64,000 nt of DNA from Neisseria chenwenguii (GCF_002216145.1 NZ_CP022278.1:62001-126000), one strand, 5' to 3'. Numbered from the stretch's first letter, positions 16,454 to 25,590 are shown. The notes: generated by a model not told the origin, from the sequence alone. A program made the numbers and translations.

Positions 16454-16930
16454 TCAAATATATTCGACCGAAATAATGTCGTATTCGCGCACGCCGCCGG
16501 GAGCCTGCACTTCGGCGACATCGCCTTCCTCTTTGCCGATTAAGGCGCGGGCGATGGGCGAGCCGACGTAGATTTTGCGCGCTTTGATGTCCGCTTCGTC
16601 TTCGCCGACGATTTGGTAAGTGACCTGCTCGCCGCTTTCCAAATCTTCCAGCGTGACGGTTGAGCCGAAAACGATTTTGCCTTCGGCGTGTATTTCGGCG
16701 GGATTGATGATTTGGGCAATGGAAAGTTTGCGTTCCAACTCGGAAATACGGCCTTCGATAAAGCCCTGACGCTCTTTGGCTGCTTCATATTCGGCGTTTT
16801 CCGACAAGTCGCCGTGCGAACGGGCTTCGGCGATAGCTTCGATGATTTCGGGGCGGGCGACACTTTTGAGGTGTTGCAATTCCTGTTTGAGCAACTCGGC
16901 GCCGCGTATGGTTAACGGGATTTTCTGCAT
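16454..16930 (-). CDS. greA: Transcription elongation factor GreA
   Basis: 158 residues, the standard GreA length. The N-terminal coiled coil carries the acidic tip motif [10 protein letters not shown], which enters the RNA polymerase secondary channel and stimulates transcript cleavage after backtracking. The C-terminal FKBP-like domain ends [14 protein letters not shown]. It stands as a single gene between DUS hairpins. Confidence 0.97.
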   Translation of the reverse strand: MQKIPLTIRGAELLKQELQHLKSVARPEIIEAIAEARSHGDLSENAEYEAAKERQGFIEGRISELERKLSIAQIINPAEIHAEGKIVFGSTVTLEDLESGEQVTYQIVGEDEADIKARKIYVGSPIARALIGKEEGDVAEVQAPGGVREYDIISVEYI

Positions 16931-17134
16931 AAAGGGTTCTCCTGAACACCCGCCCTATTTTTTCATCTCTTTGGGGCGGACTGGAAATAAAAATACAAGC
17001 CGCCCGATTCGGCGGCTTGCGGTAAATTTAATGGCAGTATTTTACCAAAACGCGGAAAAAGCGCAATGGCAGGCGTGTTTTTCGGCGGTATTTTTATCGG
17101 GAAGCGTTACTTTTCGGCATCTTTTCTGAAACAA

Positions 17135-17167
17135 AGGCCGTCTGAAAAAAATTTTTTCAGACGGCCT
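17135..17167. terminator. DUS-pair hairpin after fpr
   Basis: Near-perfect palindrome AGGCCGTCTGAAAAAAA / TTTTTTCAGACGGCCT with almost no loop, downstream of fpr. Confidence 0.75.
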
Positions 17168-17192
17168 GAACGGCTGTTTCGAATACTCCGGT

Positions 17193-17969
17193 TTATTGAT
17201 CGACAAATGCGCGTTCAATCAGGTAATCGCCGCGCTGGCCGGTTTTTGGGGAAACGGTCAGACCGAAACTGTCGAGAACGGCGGCGGTGTCGCGGTTCAT
17301 TGCGGTGCTGCCGCAGATCATGGCACGGTCGTCTTGGGCGTTCATCGGCGGCAGGCCGATGTCTTCGAAGAGTTTGCCGCTTTTCATCAGATCGGTCAGA
17401 CGGCCTTTGTGTTCGAATTCTTCACGGGAAACGACGGGATAGTAAATCAGCTTTTCACGCACCATTTCGCCGAGGTATTCGTGTTCGGGCAATTCTTTGG
17501 TGAAGCGGTCGTAATAGGCCAAGTCTTTTTTGTAGCGCACGCCGTGTACGAGGATGACTTTTTCAAAGGCTTCGTAAACATCGGGATCTTTGGTGACGCT
17601 CAAAAACGGGGCAATGCCGGTGCCGGTGGAAAGCAGGTAAAGGTGCTTGCCGGGATTTAAATCGCCGAGTACGAGCGTTCCGGTCGGTTTTTTGCTGACG
17701 AGGATTTCGTCGCCGACTTTCAAATGCTGCAAACGGCTGGTCAGCGGGCCGTCGGGCACTTTGATACTGAGAAATTCCAAATGTTCTTCCCAGTTGGCGC
17801 TGGCGACGCTGTATGCGCGCATCAGCGGCTTGCCGTCCACCATCAGACCGAGCATGACAAACTGGCCGTTTTCAAAGCGCAGCGAGTCATCACGGGTGCA
17901 GGTGAAGGAGAAATACGAATCCGTCCAATGGTGTACGGAAAGGACTTTTTGGGTATTGAATGCAGCCAT
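17193..17969 (-). CDS. fpr: Ferredoxin--NADP reductase
   Basis: 258 residues, the usual length of the bacterial Fpr class. The FAD site is seen in MRAYSVASANWEE and the NADP domain in LLSTGTGIAPFLSV and MICGSTAMNRDTAAVLDSFG. It transfers electrons between NADPH and ferredoxin or flavodoxin in the cytoplasm, supporting iron-sulfur and redox-stress enzymes. Confidence 0.94.
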   Translation of the reverse strand: MAAFNTQKVLSVHHWTDSYFSFTCTRDDSLRFENGQFVMLGLMVDGKPLMRAYSVASANWEEHLEFLSIKVPDGPLTSRLQHLKVGDEILVSKKPTGTLVLGDLNPGKHLYLLSTGTGIAPFLSVTKDPDVYEAFEKVILVHGVRYKKDLAYYDRFTKELPEHEYLGEMVREKLIYYPVVSREEFEHKGRLTDLMKSGKLFEDIGLPPMNAQDDRAMICGSTAMNRDTAAVLDSFGLTVSPKTGQRGDYLIERAFVDQ

Positions 17970-18082
17970 TTGGATTTCCTGTGAATGGAGGCCGTCTGAA
18001 AACAGACGGCAGAAATTAAGTAAAAAACGGGCGGAGCGGCGGGTGTAAAACAGGAGTATTCTAAACAGAAAAATTTCTCATT

Positions 18083-18886
18083 TCAATGTTTGTGCCAATC
18101 CTTATTTTCAGACGGCCTGCAGGGAGGCGACTGCCCTGCTCCTTCCGTCATCAGAAACAGATCAGCCAATGCGGCCAGGCGAAGTGTATCCCTCCCCCAG
18201 AAACGGCGTTTGAGGACGTGCATCCAGCGTATCGGCTTCACCGTCCGTACTACAGTATCCCGGACTTCGGGCGGCATGTCCGCCAGCATTTTTCCCCAGT
18301 ATGCAGCCGCCTCGCCGAGCAGATGTTGCTTTCTGAGTGTCAATGAAGTCGAGTGCAGATAGCAGAGCCAGTCGCGGGTTTGGCACTCGGTATCGGAAAG
18401 AAATTCGCCCGGGTCGTCTTCAAAGTCGATGAAACCGATTTTGCCGTCTGAAACCAGCATATTGCGGGCAAACGCCTGACTGAGGTAGCCGCCTTTGGCA
18501 TGCACGTCTGCGATGGCGGCCAGACCTGCCCGCCATGCGTTCAGACGGCCTTCTTCAGCCTCTTTTTCGATTCTGGAATCAAGCTGCCTGCCCTCCAGAC
18601 CGCTAATCATGATTGCGTCGGGGCGGCGCAGCAGCAAAGCGGGAACATTGATTCCTCTCGAAGCCAGATCTTTCAAACGGCGCACTTCAATATCAAGCGC
18701 CCGGACACCGCCCAAACTGGGGACGGGTTTCAATGCACCCAGATGCAGCGGTTTGGTCACCATGCCCATCAAGGTATATTTCCACGCAGCGTTATGCGCT
18801 CCGGCTTTGCGCACCCAGACAATCCGCCCGCCCGGCAGCGCATAGCGCTTGATGCCCGTTTTTTGTATGGCAGTAAAATGATTCAT
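18083..18886 (-). CDS. Protein-kinase-fold protein (KdkA/RIO-like), function uncertain
   Basis: 267 residues from the ATG at 18886, which has GAGG six bases upstream; a GTG at 18928, preceded by AAGGAAAG, would add 14 residues and is a real alternative. The middle resembles the catalytic core of LPS-kinase/RIO-type kinases: HAKGGYLSQAFARNMLV supplies a His and Asn in loop positions, and FIDFEDD matches the metal-binding DFG motif with Glu for Gly. It may phosphorylate a lipopolysaccharide sugar or a protein. It lies 50 bases downstream of thrC (9 if the GTG is used) on the same strand. Confidence 0.7.
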   Translation of the reverse strand: MNHFTAIQKTGIKRYALPGGRIVWVRKAGAHNAAWKYTLMGMVTKPLHLGALKPVPSLGGVRALDIEVRRLKDLASRGINVPALLLRRPDAIMISGLEGRQLDSRIEKEAEEGRLNAWRAGLAAIADVHAKGGYLSQAFARNMLVSDGKIGFIDFEDDPGEFLSDTECQTRDWLCYLHSTSLTLRKQHLLGEAAAYWGKMLADMPPEVRDTVVRTVKPIRWMHVLKRRFWGRDTLRLAALADLFLMTEGAGQSPPCRPSENKDWHKH

Positions 18887-18937
18887 CCAGACCTCAAGAC
18901 GGCCTTGATTATCCGTTTGGGTGCGCACGGCCTTTCC

Positions 18938-20350
18938 TTATTTCTCCAACGTCTCGCTGATAAATTCTTTAACGATTTCGGCATTGTTGGGTAAAACCCG
19001 TACCCGCTGCGGCAGGTTTTCCAAGCCTTGCAGCGCGGCGGGACGCGGTACGGCGACATTGCCGACGGCTTCGCGGATGGTGGATTCGAATTTCGCGGCC
19101 AATGCCGTTTCAAGGCAGACGACGGTTTCTCCGTTTTGGCGCACTTCGCGGGCGACTTTGACGCCGTCGGCGGTGTGCGGATCGATGAGTTCGCCGTCTT
19201 GTCCGTAAACTTGGCGGATGGTTTTCAATCGGTCGGCGTGTAGCGATTTGCCGGATACGAAACCGTATTGCTGATGCACTTTATCAAGCAGGAAGCTCAA
19301 ATCAAAGCCTTTTCCTGCGCCGACTTCCGCCCACAGTACCTGAATCCCGCTGCTGTTGCGTCCGATCAAATCAAAGACGAAGCGCTCGAAATTCGAGGCT
19401 TTTGAAATGTCCATCGACGGGCTTGAGGTAACGTGGGTATGGTCGGCGCTGCGCGGGCGGTAGGCACCGGTTTTGAAAAACTCATCCAAAACGTCGTTTT
19501 CATTGGTCGCAACAATCAGACGGCCTACCGGCAAGCCCATCTGGCGGGCGATGTGGCCGGCGCAGATATTGCCGAAATTGCCGCTGGGTACGCAGAAGCT
19601 GACTTTTTCGCTGTTGCTTTGCGTGGTCTTGAAATAGCCCGCGAAGTAGTAAACCACTTGGGCGACGATGCGCCCCCAGTTGATCGAATTGACCGTACCG
19701 ATATGGTATTTTTCTTTAAACGCCGCATCGTTTTGCACGGCTTTGACGATGTCTTGGCAGTCGTCAAACATCCCCTTAACGGCGATGTTGTGGATATTTT
19801 CGTCTTGCAGGCTGAACATCTGCGCGCGCTGGAACGCGCTCATTCTGCCTTCGGGCGAAAGCATGAAAACATTGATTCCTTTTTTGCCGCGCAGCGCGTA
19901 TTCCGCCGCCGAACCGGTATCGCCGCTGGTTGCGCCCAAAATGTTCAGTTCCCTACTCTCTTTTGCCAACACATATTCAAACGCATTGCCCAAAAACTGC
20001 ATCGCCATGTCTTTAAACGCCAGCGTCGGACCGTTGGACAGCGCTTGGATTTTGAGGCCGTCTGAAAGCGTGCGCACAGGCGTGATTTCCGCGTTGCCGA
20101 AGGCTTCTGCGGTATAGGTGCGGTTGATGATGTCGCGCAGGTCGGCGGCGGGAATGTCGGTGGCAAACAGGCTGATGATTTCAAACGCCAGCTCGGGATA
20201 ATTCAGGCCGCGCCATTTTTCCAGCGTGGCCGCGTCGATTTGCGGATAGGCTTCGGGCAGCATCAGACCGCCGTCGGGCGCAAGCCCCATCAGTAAAACT
20301 TCGCTGAACGATTTGTGTGCGGTCGCACCGCGGGTGCTGATGTATTTCAT
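18938..20350 (-). CDS. thrC: Threonine synthase
   Basis: 470 residues, the long bacterial type. It converts O-phosphohomoserine to threonine with pyridoxal phosphate. The PLP-binding lysine is Lys113 in GPTLAFKDMAMQFLGN, and the phosphate-binding loop is GATSGDTGSAAEYAL. It completes the threonine pathway that starts with hom at the window start. The DUS-derived LSDGL at about 95-99 falls in a loop. Confidence 0.96.
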   Translation of the reverse strand: MKYISTRGATAHKSFSEVLLMGLAPDGGLMLPEAYPQIDAATLEKWRGLNYPELAFEIISLFATDIPAADLRDIINRTYTAEAFGNAEITPVRTLSDGLKIQALSNGPTLAFKDMAMQFLGNAFEYVLAKESRELNILGATSGDTGSAAEYALRGKKGINVFMLSPEGRMSAFQRAQMFSLQDENIHNIAVKGMFDDCQDIVKAVQNDAAFKEKYHIGTVNSINWGRIVAQVVYYFAGYFKTTQSNSEKVSFCVPSGNFGNICAGHIARQMGLPVGRLIVATNENDVLDEFFKTGAYRPRSADHTHVTSSPSMDISKASNFERFVFDLIGRNSSGIQVLWAEVGAGKGFDLSFLLDKVHQQYGFVSGKSLHADRLKTIRQVYGQDGELIDPHTADGVKVAREVRQNGETVVCLETALAAKFESTIREAVGNVAVPRPAALQGLENLPQRVRVLPNNAEIVKEFISETLEK

Positions 20351-20379
20351 GGTTTTCTTCTCTGCAAACTCGTGAAAAA

Positions 20380-20418
20380 GTTTCAGACGGCCTCCCGGTT
20401 GCAGAGGCCGTCTGAAAG
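20380..20418. terminator. DUS-pair hairpin
   Basis: TTTCAGACGGCCTC ... GAGGCCGTCTGAAAG between thrC and the four-Cys lipoprotein gene. Confidence 0.6.
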
Positions 20419-20420
20419 GA

Positions 20421-20801
20421 TTATTTGGCGGGATAGAGGCGTTTGACGCAGGCGGTTACGGTTTTGGCGGTTACCGTTGCCAAGGCTTGGGTACGCGTAT
20501 TCGGATTGAGAACCTGCATCATTTCGTTGGCACTCAGCTGGTTGGGCGCTTCCTCGCTGGCACAGCCGCAGATTTTGCTTTCCCACTCAGCCTGTTTTTC
20601 GGCCGACATCGCCAGCGCGATCATGCGCCATTCGTTGCGTTTGTTCAATTCGGTACGGCATTGGTTTTCAACCGCCATTTTGACCACGCTGCCGCCGATG
20701 CCCGTGCCGCCGCCCAAACCGCTCAAACCCGCGCCCGTACCGGTATCGGCACACGCGCCCAATAAAGAAGCAGACAAAATTACCGCCGAAACTTTTTTCA
20801 T
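20421..20801 (-). CDS. Four-cysteine lipoprotein, function unknown
   Basis: 126 residues from MKKVSAVILS. The lipoprotein signal ends in LLGAC (Cys17), followed by a Gly-rich linker (about 19-37). The soluble part has Cys48, Cys78-x-Cys80 and Cys118, almost the same spacing as in the protein at 890-1324. A longer frame start at 20870 would destroy the signal peptide. A TATAAT on the minus strand at 20854-20859, about 53 bases upstream, is a likely -10 box. I assign no function. Confidence 0.78.
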   Translation of the reverse strand: MKKVSAVILSASLLGACADTGTGAGLSGLGGGTGIGGSVVKMAVENQCRTELNKRNEWRMIALAMSAEKQAEWESKICGCASEEAPNQLSANEMMQVLNPNTRTQALATVTAKTVTACVKRLYPAK

Positions 20802-20853
20802 TTTTATATCCCTTACAAGTAGAAAAAACAGACTGCGTAAAAAAATCCCGCAC

Positions 20854-20893
20854 ATTATAGCGCAAGGCAAAGAATGATGTTAGGGGCTATAAT
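20854..20893. promoter_or_regulatory. Back-to-back -10 boxes of the lipoprotein gene and rarA
   Basis: TATAAT on the minus strand (20854-20859) faces the lipoprotein gene; TATAAT on the plus strand (20888-20893) lies 35 bases before the rarA ATG. The -35 boxes are not clear. Confidence 0.55.
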
Positions 20894-20928
20894 TCCCAAA
20901 TGCCGTCTGAACAACGAAAGCCGCCGCC

Positions 20929-22233
20929 ATGACCGATTTATTTACCCGCCAACCCGACGCCCCGCTCGCCGAACGCCTGCGCCCGCACACGCTCGACGAC
21001 GTGATCGGCCAGCAGCACCTCATCGGCGAAGGCAAACCGCTACGGCTCGCCGTCAAAAGCGGCAAGCCCCATTCCATGCTGCTTTGGGGACCGCCCGGTG
21101 TCGGGAAAACCACGCTCGCGCGGATACTTGCGCAGAGTTTCAACGCCCAGTTTCTGCCCGTTTCCGCCGTCTTTTCCGGCGTCAAAGACATCCGCGAAGC
21201 CATCCTCAAAGCCGAAACCGCCCTCCAGCAAGGCCGCGCGACGATTTTGTTTGTCGATGAAGTCCACCGTTTCAACAAAGCCCAGCAAGACGCCTTCCTG
21301 CCGCACGTCGAAAGCGGCCTGCTCACTTTCATCGGCGCGACCACCGAAAACCCCTCGTTTGAAGTCAACCCCGCCCTGTTGAGCCGTGCCCAAGTTTATA
21401 TCCTCAACCCCTTATCCCCCGCCGATTTGCAGCAGCTTATCGAAAAAGTCCTCGCCCTGCCCGACTACCAAGGCATGGAAATCACCCCCGAAGCCGCCGC
21501 CCTGCTGGTTCAAACCGCCGACGGCGACGCGCGCAGATTATTGAATTTATTGGAACAACTCCTCCGCGCCGCCCAAACACGCCGTCTGAAAACCTTGGGC
21601 GAAACCTTTCTCGCCGAAAGCCTCGGCGCCCAAATCCGCCGTTTCGACAAAGGCGGAGAAAGTTTCTACAACCAAATCTCCGCCCTGCACAAATCCGTTC
21701 GCGGCTCCCACCCAAACGCCGCGCTCTATTGGTTTTGCCGCATGCTCGACGGCGGCGCCGACCCCCGCTACCTCGCCCGCCGCATCGTGCGCATGGCATG
21801 GGAAGACATCGGCCTCGCCGACCCGCGCGCGTTTACCATCGCCAACGAAGCCGCGCAAACCTACGAACGCCTGGGCTCCCCCGAAGGCGAACTCGCCCTT
21901 GCCCAAGCCGTGCTTTATCTCGCCGCCGCTGCCAAATCTAACGCCGGCTACAAGGCGTATAACCAGATGACGGCGTTTGTCAAACAAAACAGCAGCGACG
22001 AAGTCCCCGTCCACCTGCGCAACGCTCCGACCAAACTCATGAAAAAACTCGGCTACGGCCGCGAATACCGCTACGCCCACGACGAACCCAACGCCTACGC
22101 CGCCGGCGAAACCTATATGCCCGACGGCATGGCCGAACCCGATTTCTACCAACCCGTACCGCGCGGTCTGGAAATCAAAATCGGCGAAAAACTGGATTGG
22201 CTGCGAAAATTGGATGAAGAGACAGGGGAATGA
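20929..22233 (+). CDS. rarA: Replication-associated recombination protein A (AAA ATPase)
   Basis: 434 residues. Walker A GPPGVGKT (54-61), Walker B ILFVDEVHRF and the RarA/WRNIP1-type C-terminal region (YWFCRMLDGGADPRYLARR, a conserved block). RarA acts at stalled replication forks and interacts with SSB. It is transcribed alone, divergently from the lipoprotein gene. Confidence 0.95.
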   Translation: MTDLFTRQPDAPLAERLRPHTLDDVIGQQHLIGEGKPLRLAVKSGKPHSMLLWGPPGVGKTTLARILAQSFNAQFLPVSAVFSGVKDIREAILKAETALQQGRATILFVDEVHRFNKAQQDAFLPHVESGLLTFIGATTENPSFEVNPALLSRAQVYILNPLSPADLQQLIEKVLALPDYQGMEITPEAAALLVQTADGDARRLLNLLEQLLRAAQTRRLKTLGETFLAESLGAQIRRFDKGGESFYNQISALHKSVRGSHPNAALYWFCRMLDGGADPRYLARRIVRMAWEDIGLADPRAFTIANEAAQTYERLGSPEGELALAQAVLYLAAAAKSNAGYKAYNQMTAFVKQNSSDEVPVHLRNAPTKLMKKLGYGREYRYAHDEPNAYAAGETYMPDGMAEPDFYQPVPRGLEIKIGEKLDWLRKLDEETGE

Positions 22234-22235
22234 GG

Positions 22236-22276
22236 AAAGGCCGTCTGAAAAAGGAGTGATTTTCAGACGGCCTTTG
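22236..22276 (+). terminator. DUS-pair terminator after rarA
   Basis: AAAGGCCGTCTGAAAA ... TTTTCAGACGGCCTTT, just after the rarA stop. Confidence 0.75.
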
Positions 22277-22348
22277 ATTATATTCTAAAGACATATACAA
22301 TTTGCGCTGCACATAACCTTGTAGAACGCCAAACAGCCCTCTCCCTAA

Positions 22349-22368
22349 CCCTCTCCCACGGGAGAGGG
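22349..22368. repeat. Hairpin repeat CCCTCTCCC
   Basis: CCCTCTCCC and its complement around AC, preceded by a further CCCTCTCCCTAA unit. It lies in the mosaic of repeats that replaced the 3' part of kup. Confidence 0.65.
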
Positions 22369-22419
22369 AATATACTTACTTGACCGCAAAACATTTCAGA
22401 AGGCATAACAGCCCCGTAA

Positions 22420-22478
22420 GTCGGATTCGAGAATCCGACATCACATCCGTCCAACCGTGTCGGATACAGATATCCAAC
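22420..22478. repeat. Dispersed palindromic repeat, copy 2
   Basis: GTCGGATTC-GA-GAATCCGAC (22420-22439) followed by an imperfect second hairpin (TCGGATA-CAGA-TATCCAA). It has the same two-hairpin order as the copy at 38978-39040. Confidence 0.75.
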
Positions 22479-22489
22479 CTGCCTCCAAT

Positions 22490-23209
22490 TTTTCAGAACT
22501 CGTAGATGTGAACGGTAAAACCAGGCTGACCCAAGCCGTCTGAATCGGGGCCCCACATCGGCATACAGCGCCTCGGCGCCCGTTACTGCCAAGACAACGG
22601 CGCCCAAGCTGACAAAGCCACCCCAGCCGTGATGGGCGATAAAGTTCAAACCATAATACGGATTAGCCGCTGCCAGAATCTGCGGCATCCGGATAATCTG
22701 ACAAACCTCAAGAACAGCCAGCGTGCCGAACCAAAACAACATCACCGATCCGAAAAACGCGCCGATTTTCTGCGTGCCGTAACGCTGGATGAGAAACAGC
22801 GCCAGCAAAGCCGTTACCGCCACCGGCAAAACCCACGCCTCTGCCGCCGGATTCAAAACCGTCCGGCCTTCGGCCGCCGACAAAACCGACATCGCCGTCA
22901 GCCCTTCAAACATCACCCAAACCGCAGGTTTGCCGCGCAAAACGACCAAAGCCTGCTGCATCATAATGGCCGTTCCGCCCTCGCCTTTGCTGTCGGTGCG
23001 CAAAACAAACACCACATATTCAAGGTAACAATCAGCAGCAAAGCCCATAAAATCAGCGAAACGAAGCCGAGAACATTGGTTTCGTCCACGGGTAGCCTTG
23101 CGGCGGTCAAACTTTCCCGCAGCGTATAAAGCGGGCCGGTGCCGATGTCGCCGTACACAATATCCAAGGCCGCCAAAGTTGCCGTAGCGCTCAAATTTTC
23201 ATTCCGCAT
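22490..23209 (-). pseudogene. kup: kup potassium transporter, frameshifted and 3'-truncated
   Basis: Translation in successive frames gives a Kup N-terminus: [20 protein letters not shown] from the start at 23209; then, after a shift near 23020, YVVFVLRTDSKGEGG and on to GAVVLAVTGAEALYADVG; then, after a second shift near 22550, PIQTAWVSLVLPF. The first lesion looks like loss of one A (TTGAATATG where TTGAAATATG would keep frame). The second removed the bases for the HFG-type residues that follow YADVG in Kup. The rest of the transporter, more than half, is missing and replaced by intergenic repeats. Kup proteins import potassium with protons; this copy cannot be functional. Confidence 0.88.
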
Positions 23210-23324
23210 AGATATAACTCTTTGTTCACAATACAATAAAGTTTACGCCTGTTTGCCGAAGAAAGTACCTCCCGCAGGAAAGCAGAAACGGCGGAAAAAC
23301 ACACCCGAACTCAGCCGCAACGGC

Positions 23325-23360
23325 AGGCCGTCTGAAAAACAGGATAATTTTCAGACGGCC
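23325..23360. terminator. DUS-pair hairpin
   Basis: AGGCCGTCTGAAAA / TTTTCAGACGGCC between the kup remnant and ridA. Confidence 0.55.
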
Positions 23361-23405
23361 CCCATGCCGGCACGTCCCGAGCGCATCCGTCCGCACGTTC
23401 TGCGT

Positions 23406-23411
23406 TATAAT
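23406..23411 (+). promoter_or_regulatory. -10 box of ridA
   Basis: TATAAT 36 bases before the ridA ATG. No good -35 is seen. Confidence 0.5.
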
Positions 23412-23447
23412 TGCCTGCACCGTCTCAAAAATCTTCAGGAGTATCCC

Positions 23448-23837
23448 ATGCCCAAAACCATCATTCACACCAACAATGCCCCCGCCGCCATCGGCGCATA
23501 CAGCCAGGCCGTGCGCGCGGGCGATACGGTTTACATAAGCGGCCAGATTCCGCTCGGCCCCGCAACCATGACCGTGGTCGGCGGCGGCGATTTCCGCGCC
23601 GAGACCATGCAGGTGTTTAAAAACCTGCAAGCCGTAGCCGAAGCGGCGGGCGGTTCGCTGAACGACATCGTCAAGCTCAACGCTTATCTGACCGATTTGG
23701 CCAACTTCACTGTGTTCAACGAAGTGATGGCCGAATTTATCGAACAGCCTTTCCCCGCGCGCGCGGCGGTGGGCGTCGCCAGCCTGCCCAAAGGCGTGCA
23801 GGTGGAAGTGGAAGCAGTTTTGGTGTTGAACGCTTAA
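23448..23837 (+). CDS. ridA: RidA enamine/imine deaminase
   Basis: 129 residues, the normal RidA size. The start is the ATG at 23448, preceded by CAGGAGT; longer frames lie upstream of the promoter. RidA hydrolyses reactive 2-aminoacrylate and related enamines released by PLP enzymes such as threonine/serine dehydratases. Conserved parts: [20 protein letters not shown], and [15 protein letters not shown] with the catalytic-type Arg. Confidence 0.95.
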   Translation: MPKTIIHTNNAPAAIGAYSQAVRAGDTVYISGQIPLGPATMTVVGGGDFRAETMQVFKNLQAVAEAAGGSLNDIVKLNAYLTDLANFTVFNEVMAEFIEQPFPARAAVGVASLPKGVQVEVEAVLVLNA

Positions 23838-23841
23838 AACC

Positions 23842-23885
23842 GTTTTTTCAGACGGCCTGAAATGATTTAAGGCCGTCTGAAACCC
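23842..23885. terminator. DUS hairpin cluster after ridA
   Basis: Opposed DUS copies (TTTTCAGACGGCCT ... AAGGCCGTCTGAAA), with a third DUS at about 23902-23915. Confidence 0.55.
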
Positions 23886-23931
23886 CGCTCGGCGTTGTAA
23901 TTTTTCAGACGGCCCTTTGTTTCACCATGCC

Positions 23932-23965
23932 GTCTAGTGCTTCGACTACGCTCAGCAACCGAAAT
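23932..23965. repeat. Intergenic repeat TGCTTCGRCTAYGCTCAGCAACCGAA, copy 1
   Basis: A 26-base unit shared with 33833-33860 (two differences), here just upstream of apaH. Shorter related pieces lie in the loops of hairpins at 31786-31837 and 35187-35240. Confidence 0.65.
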
Positions 23966-23991
23966 TCGACAAAAATCAAAAAAAATATCCT

Positions 23992-24822
23992 ATGGCACAC
24001 TACGCAATCGGCGACGTTCAGGGCTGTTTCGACGAACTGGCCGCCCTGTTGGCAAAACTCGGTTTCAACCATGGTACGGACACGCTCTGGCTCACAGGCG
24101 ACATCGTCAACCGCGGACCCAAATCATTGGAAGCGCTGCAATTTGCCATGCAGCACGAAAGCAGCGTACAAACCATCCTCGGCAACCACGACCTGCATTT
24201 ACTCGCCGTCGGCTACGGCCACGGCACGGTCAAGCACAGCGACACCATCACCCCGATTCTCGACCATCCCGACCGCAAAAAAATGCTGGCCTGGCTGCGC
24301 CACCAACCACTGATGGTGCGCGAAGGCAGTCACGTCATGGTACACGCCGGCATCCTGCCGCCGTGGCGCATCGCCGAAGCTGAGGCCTATGCGCGCGAAG
24401 CCGAAGCCGAACTTCAAGGCAAAAAACACGAAAAATTTTTCGAGAAAATGTACGGCAACAAGCCCGCCGAGTGGCACGGCGACCTCAAAGGCTATGACCG
24501 CCTGCGCGTGATTGTGAACGTCTTCACGCGGATGCGCGCACTGGAAAAACGCAACCGCCTCGATTTCGACTACAAAGGCACGCTCGCGGATATGCCGTCC
24601 GATCTCATGCCCTGGTTTGAAGCGCCGGAGCGCCAAAACCTCGACCACACCATCGTGTTCGGCCATTGGTCTTCGCTGGGTTTTATGAACTGTAACAACA
24701 TCTTATCCCTCGACACCGGTGCGCTTTGGGGCGGCGAGCTGACCGCCGTCGATCTGGCCACACACGAAATTACCCAAGTCGCCGCCATCAACGGTTTGGA
24801 CTGGCGTAAAACATTGAAATAG
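23992..24822 (+). CDS. apaH: Bis(5'-nucleosyl)-tetraphosphatase, symmetrical
   Basis: 276 residues. It hydrolyses Ap4A to two ADP, lowering this stress-related dinucleotide. The metallophosphatase motifs are all present: YAIGDVQGCFDE (D-x-x-G/Q), LTGDIVNRGP (GDxxNRG) and ILGNHDLH (GNHD), then HAGILP. Confidence 0.96.
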   Translation: MAHYAIGDVQGCFDELAALLAKLGFNHGTDTLWLTGDIVNRGPKSLEALQFAMQHESSVQTILGNHDLHLLAVGYGHGTVKHSDTITPILDHPDRKKMLAWLRHQPLMVREGSHVMVHAGILPPWRIAEAEAYAREAEAELQGKKHEKFFEKMYGNKPAEWHGDLKGYDRLRVIVNVFTRMRALEKRNRLDFDYKGTLADMPSDLMPWFEAPERQNLDHTIVFGHWSSLGFMNCNNILSLDTGALWGGELTAVDLATHEITQVAAINGLDWRKTLK

Positions 24823-24911
24823 CCGAAAAACCAGCACATCCGAATCCTGTGGATTTTGTACTATGAAAACGGCCTATACCCTTGTTTATAGAGCCTGCTT
24901 AAATATCCAAA

Positions 24912-24942
24912 CAAAACAGCCCGCTCATCAAGCGGGCTGTTT
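24912..24942. terminator. Bidirectional terminator between apaH and azurin
   Basis: AAAACAGCCCGC / GCGGGCTGTTTT arms with a 7-base loop, flanked by A and T runs. It contains no DUS. Confidence 0.85.
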
Positions 24943-24999
24943 TATCGCCGTGAAATACGGCGAAGGTAATCCGGCTGCTGCACAGATTTTCAAAACGGA

Positions 25000-25590
25000 T
25001 TAGTCAGCCAAAGTAACCGTACCGTTCATCAAAGCTGCGTGGCCGGGGAAAGTACATACAAATTTGAACGAACCATTAGCCAATTTAGCAGGATCGAAAG
25101 TCACTTTGGCTTCTTCGCCGCCGCCGATCAGTTTCGTGGCTGCAACAATGCGGGCATCGCCTGCTTTAACATAATCAGCATCCGGACCTGCGGAAGAACC
25201 ATCTGCAACAACGCCTTCGATATCTTCTGCTTTCGCAATCACGAGGTTGTGACCCATGCCGGCTTTAGGCTGGGTACCGGTGTGTTTGAGGGTAACGGTA
25301 AATTCTTTACATGCTTTGCTGACTTTGATGTCTTTGGTGTTGAACTGCATGGCATCGTTGGCTTCGACAGTTGTCGCGCAGTTACCGGCATCGGCAGAAG
25401 CGGCTCCGGATGCCCCTTCGGCAGCAGGAGCAGCGGCAGATGCATCGCTGCCTGCAGCAGGTGCAGCTTCGGAAGCGGCGGCAGGCGCAGATGCTTCAGC
25501 TGCAGGAGCGGTTTCGGCAGGTTTGTCGGTTTTACCGCAAGCAGCCAAACCGATTGCAGCAGCGGAAATCAGAGCCAAATAAGTTTTCAT
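25000..25590 (-). CDS. laz: Lipid-modified azurin (Laz), H.8-type outer-membrane cupredoxin
   Basis: 196 residues from [10 protein letters not shown]; the longer frame start at 25665 is before the signal peptide. Lipobox LAAC (Cys18), then an Ala/Pro/Glu-rich H.8-like linker (about 24-68), then an azurin domain. Copper ligands are visible: His114 (GMGHNLV), Cys179, His184 and Met188 ([14 protein letters not shown]); Cys71 and Cys94 should form the disulfide. Laz is a neisserial electron carrier linked to nitrite respiration and oxidative stress defence. An FNR-like palindrome lies upstream (25721-25740). Confidence 0.96.
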   Translation of the reverse strand: MKTYLALISAAAIGLAACGKTDKPAETAPAAEASAPAAASEAAPAAGSDASAAAPAAEGASGAASADAGNCATTVEANDAMQFNTKDIKVSKACKEFTVTLKHTGTQPKAGMGHNLVIAKAEDIEGVVADGSSAGPDADYVKAGDARIVAATKLIGGGEEAKVTFDPAKLANGSFKFVCTFPGHAALMNGTVTLAD

